Positions 26,500 to 35,409 of a stretch of 64,000 bases of DNA are shown here, in pieces. Numbering within the stretch: the first letter of the stretch is position 1; each line of letters starts with the position of its first letter. The notes under the pieces are model-generated. The model saw only the letters and a program-made list of their open reading frames with translations. It was not told the DNA's origin and did not search any database. This DNA is from Paludibacteraceae bacterium. GTDB lineage: Bacteria; Bacteroidota; Bacteroidia; Bacteroidales; Paludibacteraceae. Both the position numbers and the translations under genes were made by a program. The stretch covers positions 234,691 to 298,690 of the forward strand of contig JAKSNH010000001.1 of assembly GCA_024399955.1 (NCBI GenBank), read 5' to 3'.

Positions 26500-26515
26500 A
26501 AAAATCGTACCTTTG
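26484..26515 (+). promoter_or_regulatory. Promoter of the C_GCAxxG_C_C gene and lpdA operon
   Basis: TTTG 26484-26487, 20-base spacer starting CATATATGCAAAA, TACCTTTG 26508-26515. The transcript would start about ten bases before the ATG at 26532. Confidence 0.82.
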
Positions 26516-26531
26516 CGGCAAAATTTATCAA

Positions 26532-26990
26532 ATGACAGAGGAAGAAATTCAAAATCGGCAGAACTTAGCACGGGAATTATTCCATCAGGGCTTTAACTGC
26601 TCTCAATCGGTTTTTGTGGCATGTGCCGATTTATTTGGCATTACGGACCGAGATATGGCATTGCGACTATCTGCTTCTTTTGGTGGAGGAATAGGTCGTA
26701 TGCGGCTCACGTGTGGCGCTGCATGTGGTATGTTCTTGTTAGAAGGTTTACGCTCAGGCTCGAGTACAGAGGGTGATCAAGATGGCAAGAAACGCAATTA
26801 TGCACAAGTACAAGCATTGGCGGAGCGGTTCCGCAAGGAGAACGGAGCGTTAGCTTGTGCCGAACTGAGTGGATTGACCAATAATGGACCTGCGCCCGAA
26901 GCGCGTACTGAGGCATATTATCATAAACGTCCTTGTGCAGATATAATCGCTTCGGCAGTGGGAATCTTTTTACGACATCAACAAATATAG
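26532..26990 (+). CDS. C_GCAxxG_C_C family redox-type protein
   Basis: 152 residues from the ATG at 26532; an earlier in-frame ATG lies in the promoter. The signature cysteines are NCSQSVFVACAD, then LTCGAACGMFL (the GCAxxG motif), and later ACAELSG and RPCADIIASAVG. The family is thought to bind iron-sulfur clusters or act in redox chemistry, often beside pyridine-nucleotide oxidoreductases, which fits the lpdA gene two bases downstream. The actual reaction is unknown. Confidence 0.88.
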   Translation: MTEEEIQNRQNLARELFHQGFNCSQSVFVACADLFGITDRDMALRLSASFGGGIGRMRLTCGAACGMFLLEGLRSGSSTEGDQDGKKRNYAQVQALAERFRKENGALACAELSGLTNNGPAPEARTEAYYHKRPCADIIASAVGIFLRHQQI

Positions 26991-26992
26991 AT

Positions 26993-28312
26993 ATGAAATA
27001 CTTTTTAGCTATCTTAGGTGGAGGCCCAGCCGGTTATACGGCGGCAGAGAAGGCTTCCAATGCGGGTAAGGATGTGGTTCTTTTTGAACAGAACAGTTTA
27101 GGTGGAACCTGTCTAAATGTAGGTTGTATTCCTACCAAAACATTGCTTTATAGCGCCAAACAGTATTACAATAGCACTCATGCTGATAAATATGGCGTAA
27201 AGGCCGAAAACGTTACGTTTGATTATGTCAAAATAGTTCAACGTAAGCAAAAAGTAGTCCGTAAATTAGTGGCAGGTATCCGCGCTAAACTCAATAATGA
27301 ACACTGTTCCGTTGTTACAGGAGCTGCTTCTGTAGGGTCGCGTACAGATGACAGAGTGGTTGTGGAATGTAACGGAGAACAATACGAAGCCGAGAACCTA
27401 TTGATTTGTACGGGTTCTACCAACTTTGTTCCTCCTATTCCTGGTATTCAGGATAATCCGCATATTTGGGATTCAACTACTGCTTTGGCGGCTCAGGAAT
27501 TGCCTGAGTCAATCGTCATCGTTGGTGGAGGTGTGATTGGAATGGAGTTCGCTACGCTTTACCATGAGTTAGGGGTGCCTGTTACTATAATTGAAGCGAT
27601 GCCGACTATTTTGCCAAACTTGGATCAAGAAGTGGTCTCCATTCTGCGCGATAAATATCAAAAAGAAGGCATCAGTATTTTAACCGATACTAAGGTAACA
27701 CAGATAGAACAAGGTAAGGTAATAACAACCAATGGCGAGTATGAAGCCGATAAGATTCTTATTTCTGTTGGTCGCCGCTCTAATATGCAAGGCTTAGAAA
27801 CGCTTACAGACTTGGCTTGTGATAGAGGAATCATCGTGGATGACTTTATGAAAACCAACCTCAATAACGTCTATGCCGCAGGTGATGTAACGGGCAAGAT
27901 TATGTTGGCTCATGTTGCCAGTCGTCAAGCCGAGGTGGCCGTAGGAAGGATGCTCAAACAGATACCCTTGCAGCGCATCAACTACAACGCCATACCCAGT
28001 GTGATTTATACCAATCCTGAGATAGCATCTGTTGGTCTGACCGAAGCACAGACGGATTGCGATATCCACCGCCTTCCAATGACTTTCTCTGGACGATTTG
28101 TGGCGGAGAATGAAGGAGAAATGGGGTTGTGTAAGATGCTAATCGATAAGAAGACACAAACAATCGTTGGTGTACATATGATTGGAAATCCCTGCTCGGA
28201 GTTTATTGCTGCTGCCAGTTTTGCTGTTAGGATGGGATATACCGTTCCTGAATTCCAGCAAGTTGTATTCCCGCATCCAACAGTGAGTGAGATTCTAAAG
28301 GAGGTGCTATAA
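26993..28312 (+). CDS. lpdA: Dihydrolipoyl dehydrogenase
   Basis: 439 residues from the ATG at 26993; the frame is open upstream but overlaps the previous gene. FAD motif GGGPAGYTAAEKA, redox disulfide GGTCLNVGCIPTK (Cys40, Cys45), NAD motif IVIVGGGVIGMEFATLYHEL, and the C-terminal catalytic His-Glu pair in FPHPTVSE. It reoxidises dihydrolipoamide of 2-oxoacid dehydrogenases or the glycine cleavage system; gcvT elsewhere in this window could use it. Its stop overlaps the nadA ATG by one base. Confidence 0.95.
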   Translation: MKYFLAILGGGPAGYTAAEKASNAGKDVVLFEQNSLGGTCLNVGCIPTKTLLYSAKQYYNSTHADKYGVKAENVTFDYVKIVQRKQKVVRKLVAGIRAKLNNEHCSVVTGAASVGSRTDDRVVVECNGEQYEAENLLICTGSTNFVPPIPGIQDNPHIWDSTTALAAQELPESIVIVGGGVIGMEFATLYHELGVPVTIIEAMPTILPNLDQEVVSILRDKYQKEGISILTDTKVTQIEQGKVITTNGEYEADKILISVGRRSNMQGLETLTDLACDRGIIVDDFMKTNLNNVYAAGDVTGKIMLAHVASRQAEVAVGRMLKQIPLQRINYNAIPSVIYTNPEIASVGLTEAQTDCDIHRLPMTFSGRFVAENEGEMGLCKMLIDKKTQTIVGVHMIGNPCSEFIAAASFAVRMGYTVPEFQQVVFPHPTVSEILKEVL

Positions 28313-29214
28313 TGAATGAATTGCAATCACAAATACGCCAATTATGCCGTGAAAAGAACGCCATTATCATGGCGCATTATTACCAGCGGGCTGAAATTCA
28401 AGAAGTGGCTGACTTTATAGGCGATTCGTTGGCGTTAGCTCAAAAAGCACAAACAGCGACTGCCGATATAATCGTCATGTGCGGAGTGTATTTTATGGCA
28501 GAAACGGCAGCTATCTTGTGTCCCCATAAGAAAGTACTTATTCCGGATGCTACCGCCGGTTGCTCCTTAGCGGATTCGTGCCAAGCTGCCGACCTGAAAG
28601 CATGGAAACAACAACACCCTGAACATATAGTGGTTAGTTACGTCAATACTTCTGCTGCAGTCAAGGCTCTTACGGATGTAGTTGTAACCAGTGGGAATGC
28701 CCTCAAGATAGTTAATCGCCTTCCACAAGATGCAAAGATTCTCTTTGGACCGGATCGTAATTTAGGACGGTATATTAATGAACAAACAGGGCGTAATATG
28801 GACCTTTGGGATGGGTGCTGTCATGTGCATAACCGCTTCTCAGCTACCCGGTTACAGACTCTCAAGAAACAATATCCGCAAGCCATAGTCCTGGCCCATC
28901 CGGAGTGCCAAAAGGATATAATTAACCTGGCTGATGTGGTCGGTTCAACGGCTGTGCTTATCAACTATGTAAAGAATAATCCACAGGGTCAGTATATCGT
29001 GATGACTGCTGATGGTGTTGAGTACGAGATTCGCTCGGCTTGTCCCAATGCCCAACTCATTGGAGTAGGGAATGCGTGCGAATATATGCACCAACATACC
29101 TTATCTAAACTGCTTAATTGTTTGCAGAACGAGTCGTCACAAGTAACCGTTGAACCTACCGTGGCAACCGATGCCCTGCGGCCTATCGTTAAAATGTTAG
29201 AATGGTCTAAATAA
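28312..29214 (+). CDS. nadA: Quinolinate synthase A
   Basis: 300 residues. NadA condenses iminoaspartate with dihydroxyacetone phosphate to quinolinate in NAD synthesis and carries a 4Fe-4S cluster. The three cluster cysteines appear in IVMCGVYFMAETA, WDGCCHVHNRF and GVGNACEYMHQHTL; IIMAHYYQRAEIQEVADFIG is the start of the first repeat. Unusually for this phylum, a full Shine-Dalgarno-like AAAGGAGG lies at 28297-28304, within the last codons of lpdA. NadB and NadC are not nearby. Confidence 0.96.
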   Translation: MNELQSQIRQLCREKNAIIMAHYYQRAEIQEVADFIGDSLALAQKAQTATADIIVMCGVYFMAETAAILCPHKKVLIPDATAGCSLADSCQAADLKAWKQQHPEHIVVSYVNTSAAVKALTDVVVTSGNALKIVNRLPQDAKILFGPDRNLGRYINEQTGRNMDLWDGCCHVHNRFSATRLQTLKKQYPQAIVLAHPECQKDIINLADVVGSTAVLINYVKNNPQGQYIVMTADGVEYEIRSACPNAQLIGVGNACEYMHQHTLSKLLNCLQNESSQVTVEPTVATDALRPIVKMLEWSK

Positions 29215-29244
29215 TCAATCATCAATACTCAATCGCACATATTA

Positions 29245-30240
29245 TTGGCTCTCTCCGGAGGAGTGGATTCTACTGCTGCAGCTTTACTGCTGCAAGAGCA
29301 GGGGTACCACATAATTGGTTGCACTTTTAAAACGCGCTATTCGTCTCCTGCCTCCTTAGACGCAGCGGTTCAGTTGGCTGCTCAATTGGGTATAGAGCAT
29401 CATGTCTTTGATTATAGCGACCGGTTTGAAGACGTTATCATTCGGTATTTCCGCGATGAATATATGTGCGGGCGAACCCCTAATCCTTGTGTGCTGTGTA
29501 ATCAGAAAATTAAGTTCGGAGCCTTGCTTGAGGAGGCCGATCGGCTACATTGCGATAAAGTGGCTACCGGACATTATGCGCAAGTCATAGATGGACAACT
29601 ATTGCGTGCCAAAGATGAACATAAGGACCAAACATATTTCCTATGGCGTTTGGATGAACAGCAACTTAGTAGAGTAGTGTTCCCCTTGGGGAATATGACC
29701 AAGCCGGAAGTGCGTGCATACTTGGCTCAAAAAGGATATACCGCATTGTCTCAATCCGGCGAAAGTCAGGATATATGCTTCATAAAGGACGATTACCGCT
29801 CTTTCCTGCAACTTGCTTCTAATCCCGGTAAGTATATCCTATCTAATCGTCTTGCGGAACTTAATAACCTGTCGCCTAAGCAGACTAATCGTCTTGCTCA
29901 TAACGGTTTTGCGCATTATACCATTGGTCAGCGCAAAGGTCTCGGCGTTGCTTTAGGCGAACCGGCTTTTGTCACCCATATAAATGCTGATACCAACGAA
30001 GTTACGTTGGGCATACATGATGAACTCTATACCACAGAGGTGCGTCTGCGCGATATCGTCTTCCGTGGTGACCCGACACAGCCCATTATGGCGCAGATTC
30101 GCTATCGCAGTTTGCCGCAAGAAGCGTTGCTAAACAATACAACGGTACAATTTAAAAACCCTGTCTGGGCTGTTACTCCCGGACAGAGTTGTGTCTTCTA
30201 CCAAGCCAATCGTTTGGTTGGTGGAGGTATCATCGTGTAA
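29245..30240 (+). CDS. mnmA: tRNA-specific 2-thiouridylase, start codon uncertain
   Basis: 331 residues if TTG at 29245 is used. MnmA thiolates U34 of tRNA. ATP-binding PP-loop SGGVDSTAAALL, catalytic cysteines in TPNPCVLCNQKIKFG and SQDICFIKDD, and the tRNA-binding C-terminal barrel YTIGQRKGLGVALGEP are all present. The problem is the start. The coding similarity should begin about seven residues before SGGVDS, and the frame there (SIINTQSHILLALSGG) has no ATG, GTG or CTG after the in-frame nadA stop at 29212-29214. A non-standard ATC/ATA start, TTG initiation with a truncated first strand, or readthrough from nadA are the options. Confidence 0.9.
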   Translation: MALSGGVDSTAAALLLQEQGYHIIGCTFKTRYSSPASLDAAVQLAAQLGIEHHVFDYSDRFEDVIIRYFRDEYMCGRTPNPCVLCNQKIKFGALLEEADRLHCDKVATGHYAQVIDGQLLRAKDEHKDQTYFLWRLDEQQLSRVVFPLGNMTKPEVRAYLAQKGYTALSQSGESQDICFIKDDYRSFLQLASNPGKYILSNRLAELNNLSPKQTNRLAHNGFAHYTIGQRKGLGVALGEPAFVTHINADTNEVTLGIHDELYTTEVRLRDIVFRGDPTQPIMAQIRYRSLPQEALLNNTTVQFKNPVWAVTPGQSCVFYQANRLVGGGIIV

Positions 30241-30798
30241 TTACTTGCTCAAGAAAGCCGTTACTTGTTCAATTAACTCGGCTTTGGCTTTGGTTAAATC
30301 GTCGTTCACAATCGTAATGTCGAATTGTGGGCAATCTTCCATCTCCAGTGCTGCCTTTGCTACACGTTCGTTGATCTTTTCTTCACTATCCGTTCCGCGT
30401 CCAATAAGACGTTTGCGCAGTTCATTTACTGATGGAGGAGCCACAAAAATACTGAGAGCTCGGTCTCCAAAGTACTTCTTGAGGTTAATGCCGCCTTTCA
30501 CATCTACATCAAAAACCACATGATGTCCTTGCTTCTCAATACGTTCTATTTCGCTCTTTAGCGTACCATAATACGTGCCGGCATATACATTTTCATACTC
30601 CACAAACTCATCGTTCTTAACGCGTTGTAAGAACTCTTCATTGGTGATGAAGTAGTACTCACAACCATGCTTTTCCTGTCCGCGAGGAGCACGGGTGGTG
30701 CAGGATACAGAGAACTCCAAATCAGTTCGCTGACTTAATAGGTAATTCACTAAGGTCGATTTGCCCGACCCCGAGGGCGCAGAGAAAATAAGTATCAT
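30241..30798 (-). CDS. gmk: Guanylate kinase
   Basis: 185 residues. P-loop SAPSGSGKST near the N-terminus, followed by SVSCTTRAPRGQEKHGCEYYF (GMP-binding loop) and DVDVKGGINLKKYFG. It phosphorylates GMP to GDP. The stop codon is immediately next to the mnmA stop on the opposite strand. It lies three bases after the purine permease gene, a sensible functional pairing: purine uptake and guanine nucleotide formation. Confidence 0.96.
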   Translation of the reverse strand: MILIFSAPSGSGKSTLVNYLLSQRTDLEFSVSCTTRAPRGQEKHGCEYYFITNEEFLQRVKNDEFVEYENVYAGTYYGTLKSEIERIEKQGHHVVFDVDVKGGINLKKYFGDRALSIFVAPPSVNELRKRLIGRGTDSEEKINERVAKAALEMEDCPQFDITIVNDDLTKAKAELIEQVTAFLSK

Positions 30799-30801
30799 AG
30801 C

Positions 30802-32097
30802 TTATAAAATAAACTTAATGGATAGAATCAATGTCAATATAATCAATCCCCAACCAACTTTCTTAAATCCGTAAGAGAGTATATTGATAGTGGTGTAACT
30901 AATCAGTCCCAATATAATGCCGTTAGCAATGGAGAAAGTGAAAGGAATAGCCAACATCGTAACTAATCCCGGAATATATTCCGAAGGATTAGTGAAGTCC
31001 AGCAGCCGTATTCCTTCTACCATAGCAATGCCCACTAAAAACATTGCCGGACCTATCGCTGCCGCAGGAATAGATAGGAAAAGGGGCGCCAAAAAGAGAC
31101 TCAGCAACAGCATAAATGCTATGACTACCGATGTCAAGCCTGTGCGACCGCCGGACTGAATACCGGATGATGACTCTACATACGAACCTACTGTGCTGGT
31201 GCCAATAATGGAACCACAAACCGTGGCTATGGAGTCGCATAACAAGGCCTTGTCAAAGTCCTTACGAGGCACTTTACCAATCTTGCGACTTAGCGTCAGC
31301 AGCGTTCCTATGGTGTCAAACATATCCATGCTGAGCAATGTAATTACAACGACTAGCATATCTATACTCAGCACTTTATCCCATTCAAATTGACAAAAAA
31401 CAGGAGTCAAGGAAGGAGGGGCGGACATTATTCCATTCAAATGAGTGATACCCATAGGAATACCAATAATGGTAGTAATCAATATACCTATCAACAATGC
31501 TCCTTTGATTTTCTTTACAATCAGCGCAGCCATCACCATCAAACCTATTATAGCCAATAACGGACTACCATGTGTGATATCTCCCAAGGCTATGAAGGTA
31601 CCGGGATGGTTAACTATTACGCCGGCGTTTTTGAGACCTAAGAACGCAATAAAACAGCCAATGCCCACACCAATACCTATCTTGATACTCTCCGGAATAA
31701 TATTCACAATCCATGTGCGCACACCGGTTACTGAGAAGATAACAAACAACACACCTTCAATCAGCACGCCTGTTAGCGCGAATTGCCACGTGTAACCCAT
31801 GCTCAAACAAACCGTGTAGGCAAAGAAAGCATTGGCTCCCATGGATGGCGCTTGTGCAAAGGGTAGGCGAGCAACAAAAGCGCATAGTAACGTTCCTACC
31901 ACAGCGGCTAAAGCGGTGGCGGTAAAAGCTGCACCCGAATCCATGCCTGTCAAGGATAGCATATTGGGGTTAACAACTAGGATATACGCCATCGTTATGA
32001 ACGTGGTTATTCCAGCCACAACCTCGGTGGTTACTTTATGCTTAGAAGGATCAAATCCAACCGCCTTACAACATAGTTCTTTGATGGATGTCTTCAT
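30802..32097 (-). CDS. NCS2-family purine permease (AzgA-like)
   Basis: 431 residues, about 12-14 membrane segments. The N-terminus TEVVAGITTFITMAYILVVNP, then APSMGANAFFAYTV and SSGIQSGGRTGLTSVV, are the substrate-site signatures of the AzgA/PbuG branch, which imports adenine, guanine or hypoxanthine with protons. It precedes gmk in the same operon. Own promoter at 32117-32147. No purine riboswitch is seen: the predicted leader is only about ten bases. Confidence 0.93.
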   Translation of the reverse strand: MKTSIKELCCKAVGFDPSKHKVTTEVVAGITTFITMAYILVVNPNMLSLTGMDSGAAFTATALAAVVGTLLCAFVARLPFAQAPSMGANAFFAYTVCLSMGYTWQFALTGVLIEGVLFVIFSVTGVRTWIVNIIPESIKIGIGVGIGCFIAFLGLKNAGVIVNHPGTFIALGDITHGSPLLAIIGLMVMAALIVKKIKGALLIGILITTIIGIPMGITHLNGIMSAPPSLTPVFCQFEWDKVLSIDMLVVVITLLSMDMFDTIGTLLTLSRKIGKVPRKDFDKALLCDSIATVCGSIIGTSTVGSYVESSSGIQSGGRTGLTSVVIAFMLLLSLFLAPLFLSIPAAAIGPAMFLVGIAMVEGIRLLDFTNPSEYIPGLVTMLAIPFTFSIANGIILGLISYTTINILSYGFKKVGWGLIILTLILSIKFIL

Positions 32098-32116
32098 GGA
32101 TTGTTTTAATTTGCTG

Positions 32117-32147
32117 CAAAGTTACACTTTTTTTTGCATATAACAAA
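32117..32147 (-). promoter_or_regulatory. Promoter of the permease-gmk operon
   Basis: Minus strand: TTTG (32147-32144), 19-base spacer, TAACTTTG (32124-32117). It interlocks with the divergent holA promoter through TTTGCATATAACAAA (32133-32147). Confidence 0.78.
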
Positions 32148-32164
32148 ATTTTTTTGTACCTTTG
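32133..32164 (+). promoter_or_regulatory. Promoter of holA operon
   Basis: TTTG 32133-32136, 20-base spacer CATATAACAAAATTTTTTTG, TACCTTTG 32157-32164. The ATG at 32175 is about four bases after the expected start site, so the message is close to leaderless. Confidence 0.82.
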
Positions 32165-32174
32165 TGCCCGAATT

Positions 32175-33191
32175 ATGAAATACGAAGAACTCATTAAGCA
32201 ATTTCAGTCGGATCAATACCCTCCGGTGTTGCTCTTATGTGGCGAGGAATCTTATTACATAGACCAAGCCTCTGAGTACGTTGAACAACATGCCTTAGAT
32301 GAGATGGCGCGCGAATTTGACCAAACTGTCGTGTATGGTAAAGACCTGCCCGGCGCGGACATCGCCCCTGTGATTGGGCAGGCGCGAGGATTTGCCATGA
32401 TGGGGGGACGAAAAGTAATTATCGTTAAGGAGGCACAGACCATCAAGAAATGGGATGCCTTGGCGCTCTACTTGGATAACCCTCAACCATCGTCTATCGT
32501 GGTCATTTGCTATAAGTACGGCAATCCCGACAAGAGACTTAATGTGTGGAAGAATTTAGAGAAGAAGGGCGGTGTAATTATGCAATCCGACCATCTTCGC
32601 GACTATCAAGTAGCAGGATGGATAACAAATTACCTATCCCAAAATAACCTGCAAGCCGACCCTAAGGTGGCGCAGTTATTGGCGGATTATTTGGGCAATG
32701 ACCTAACGGCTATCGTGGGGGCAATGCGCAAACTCATTGATGGACGGCCCGAAGGAAATAACAAGATTGATGCCGCATTAGTGGAACGCAATGTAGGTAT
32801 ATCCAAAGACTTTAACGTCTTTGAATTGCAGGATGCCCTTATCCGTGGTGATGTACTCAAGGCTAATCGAATAACATCCTATTTTGCTAGTAGCAAGGAC
32901 CATCCGATGGTTAAGGAATTAGGCGTATTATTTGGATTCTTCCAAAACCTGATGCTCTACCACTACCTGCCGGATAAGTCCGAACGGGCTGTATCGGCGG
33001 CATTAGGCATCAACCCGTTCTTCGTCAAGGACTTTGCGGCAGCTGCTAAGCGGTATAATGCCATGAAGACCTTCCGCATCATTGGGTACTTCCGCGAAAC
33101 AGATGCGCGACTAAAAGGAATAAACAACCCCTCTGCCAAGGATGATGATCTTTGGAAAGAACTCATATTTAAAATTCTACATCCATGTTAG
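32175..33191 (+). CDS. holA: DNA polymerase III delta subunit
   Basis: 338 residues from the ATG at 32175; upstream in-frame codons fall in the promoter. N-terminal PVLLLCGEESYYIDQASEYVEQ and GRKVIIVKEAQTIKKWDAL, the middle SKDFNVFELQDALIRGDVLKANRI, and the helical C-terminal domain identify the clamp-loader delta subunit, which opens the sliding clamp during replication. It lacks an ATPase P-loop, as expected for delta. Its last seven bases overlap the next gene. Confidence 0.92.
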   Translation: MKYEELIKQFQSDQYPPVLLLCGEESYYIDQASEYVEQHALDEMAREFDQTVVYGKDLPGADIAPVIGQARGFAMMGGRKVIIVKEAQTIKKWDALALYLDNPQPSSIVVICYKYGNPDKRLNVWKNLEKKGGVIMQSDHLRDYQVAGWITNYLSQNNLQADPKVAQLLADYLGNDLTAIVGAMRKLIDGRPEGNNKIDAALVERNVGISKDFNVFELQDALIRGDVLKANRITSYFASSKDHPMVKELGVLFGFFQNLMLYHYLPDKSERAVSAALGINPFFVKDFAAAAKRYNAMKTFRIIGYFRETDARLKGINNPSAKDDDLWKELIFKILHPC

Positions 33192-34156
33192 CAATTATTA
33201 TCAACCCTAAGTCCGGTAAGAAAGCGATGCGCGCCCAGCGTATATACCTTTGGAAATTACTGCGTGCACGTCATCAGCCGTTTACCTATAGAGTAACCAA
33301 ATATGCTAATCACGCGTTGGAATTAGCTCGAGAACTAGTGGAGAAAGGCTACGACCAGATTTTAGTATTAGGTGGTGATGGCACGCTCAGTGAAGCTATC
33401 AACGGTATTATGCGTGCTAATATAACGCCGGAACAACGCAGTAAAATTCAGTTCGGACTAATGCCAAGAGGCACCGGTAATGACTTTGCTCGGTTTTGGG
33501 GACTCAATAAACACTTCAAACGCTCTTTGCAACTATTCTTTGATGGCAAAGTACAACCTATTGACGTAGGCTGCCTTACTTATTGGCGAAACGGAGTAGA
33601 GCATCATCGCTATTTCATCAATTCAATAGGTTTTGGTATTGATTCGCTCACCAATGTTTATGGGCAGCAACTCAAGTATTACTTAGGTTCCCATCACATC
33701 AATTATACATTAGGTTTCTTCATCGCACTCATTAAACTCAAAGACCAATTGATGCAGTTATTCGTGGATGGTAAACCTTTCATTAAGGGCAAGATGTTCC
33801 ATCTCAATATCGCTAATGGTCCGTATAATGGTGGAGGTATGAAGCAGAATGCCGATGCCGATCCGCGCGATGGCATCCTACATGGTATGTTTTTGGAACG
33901 TCCTACGTTATGGCAGATATGCTCCGGCTTCAGTAACCTCTTCAATGGCGGCTTGTATAAACTGCCATTTGTGCATCCCTTCTCCGGCAAGGATTTCATC
34001 GTCCGTACCAGGGAGCATACGTTGCTTGAGGCGGATGGCATCCAGTTGGACTTTATGGGTGACTTTGAAATCAATTGTGTCCATAATGCCCTAAATATGG
34101 TTGTTCCTAAGTATTGCGAACCCGGTAAGGAAATCCATGACTTCCTCAAAAAATAA
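33185..34156 (+). CDS. Diacylglycerol/lipid kinase (YegS/DagK-like)
   Basis: 323 residues. The catalytic-domain start IINPKSGKK, the nucleotide loop VLGGDGTLSEAINGIM, and LMPRGTGNDFARFWG define the diacylglycerol kinase catalytic family (DAGK_cat). It phosphorylates a lipid such as diacylglycerol, or a sphingoid base; sphingolipid substrates are a real option in Bacteroidales. The C-terminal half (FHLNIANGPYNGGGMKQNAD, LEADGIQLDFMGD) is complete. Coupled to holA by overlap. Confidence 0.9.
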   Translation: MLAIIINPKSGKKAMRAQRIYLWKLLRARHQPFTYRVTKYANHALELARELVEKGYDQILVLGGDGTLSEAINGIMRANITPEQRSKIQFGLMPRGTGNDFARFWGLNKHFKRSLQLFFDGKVQPIDVGCLTYWRNGVEHHRYFINSIGFGIDSLTNVYGQQLKYYLGSHHINYTLGFFIALIKLKDQLMQLFVDGKPFIKGKMFHLNIANGPYNGGGMKQNADADPRDGILHGMFLERPTLWQICSGFSNLFNGGLYKLPFVHPFSGKDFIVRTREHTLLEADGIQLDFMGDFEINCVHNALNMVVPKYCEPGKEIHDFLKK

Positions 34157-34171
34157 TTAACGTTAGATAGT

Positions 34172-35371
34172 ATGTTTATTACTCTTTTATCTCTCTTTTT
34201 AGCTCTTGATACAGTCTCTGTTGATACTGTTGCTCAAGATACGGTAGGTTTTCAGTTTACCACCGTTGATAGTATTGCTATCACCCCTGTTAAGGATCAA
34301 CATCGTTCCGGCACTTGCTGGGCATTCTCTACCTTAGGATTCTTTGAGTCCGAAGTGATGCGTCTTAATGAAGGCAAACAAGTTGACTTCAGCGAGATGT
34401 ATGTGGTTAATCATACCATGATGGACCGTGCTGAATACGTGATACGTATGTACGGGGATGTTGAGTTTGCCGCAGGTGGTTCGGCGTATGATGTACTATA
34501 CTGTATGCGTAATTATGGTTTAGTTCCACAGACCGCTATGCCTGGTATTCTATATGGTACCACGCCTGCAGATACTTTGCCTATGCATAACGAATTAGAT
34601 GCCATTGCGAAGGCGTACGTAAAGGCGCTGTGCCATAACAAGAAAATATCTCGTCTTACTCCTGTTTGGAAGAAAGGATTGCAGGCGGTGTATGACACTT
34701 ATTTGGGTCAATGCCCCAGCCAATTTGAGGTAGATAGTACAACTTACACGCCGCAATCGTATGTGGATTCATTAGGACTTAATCCGGATGATTATGTGTC
34801 CATTACCAGTTTTACGCACCATCCTTTCTATACACGTTTTGCGTTAGAGGTGCCCGATAACTGGCGTATGGACCAGATGTACAATGTGCCATTGCAAGAT
34901 ATGATGGCAATCATCGATAATGCCATTGCTACGGGTTATACGTTGGCTTGGGGTGCAGATGTAAGTGAAGTAGGGTTCACACGCAAGGGAATAGGTGTGA
35001 TGCCTGATGCCGACAAAGGAGCAGATCTAACGGGCTCGGATATGGCTCATTGGTTAGGATTGGATGAGAAGGAACGTAAGTCTGAACTCACCAAACGTCC
35101 GCTGCCGGAAATGGAGATCACTCAGGAACTGCGTCAGCAGGCTTTTGATAACTGGGAGACAACCGACGATCATGGAATGCAGATTTTTGGAACGGCTAAA
35201 GACCAAAACGGAAAGATGTATTATATGGTGAAGAACTCCTGGGGCACTAAACGCAGCGATTATCAAGGTATTTGGTATATCTCTCGTGCTTTTATGGAGT
35301 ATAAGACAATGGATGTGCTCGTTCATAGGGATGCTATTCCTGCTGATATCCGCACTAAATTAGGTTTATAA
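34172..35371 (+). CDS. Exported C1B cysteine peptidase (PepC/bleomycin hydrolase-like)
   Basis: 399 residues. A short hydrophobic N-terminus (MFITLLSLFLALDTVS) suggests export. Catalytic Cys49 lies in DQHRSGTCWAFST, the His in TTDDHGMQIFGTAKD, and the Asn in VKNSWGTKRSDYQG, the order expected for Peptidase_C1_2. In Bacteroidales such aminopeptidase C-like enzymes are often periplasmic. The substrate is unknown; general peptide turnover is the simplest guess. Follows the lipid kinase by 15 bases and ends at a bidirectional terminator. Confidence 0.9.
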   Translation: MFITLLSLFLALDTVSVDTVAQDTVGFQFTTVDSIAITPVKDQHRSGTCWAFSTLGFFESEVMRLNEGKQVDFSEMYVVNHTMMDRAEYVIRMYGDVEFAAGGSAYDVLYCMRNYGLVPQTAMPGILYGTTPADTLPMHNELDAIAKAYVKALCHNKKISRLTPVWKKGLQAVYDTYLGQCPSQFEVDSTTYTPQSYVDSLGLNPDDYVSITSFTHHPFYTRFALEVPDNWRMDQMYNVPLQDMMAIIDNAIATGYTLAWGADVSEVGFTRKGIGVMPDADKGADLTGSDMAHWLGLDEKERKSELTKRPLPEMEITQELRQQAFDNWETTDDHGMQIFGTAKDQNGKMYYMVKNSWGTKRSDYQGIWYISRAFMEYKTMDVLVHRDAIPADIRTKLGL

Positions 35372-35374
35372 ACA

Positions 35375-35408
35375 AATCGCCCCGACCAATTGGCCGAGGC
35401 GATTTTGC
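35375..35408. terminator. Bidirectional terminator between convergent genes
   Basis: AATCGCC (35375-35381) pairs with GGCGATT (35398-35404); the inner GACCAATTGGCC is also self-complementary. T-rich tracts flank it on both strands (TTTTGC forward, TTTG reverse). It closes the peptidase gene on the plus strand and the small-peptide gene on the minus strand. Confidence 0.85.
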
Positions 35409-35409
35409 T

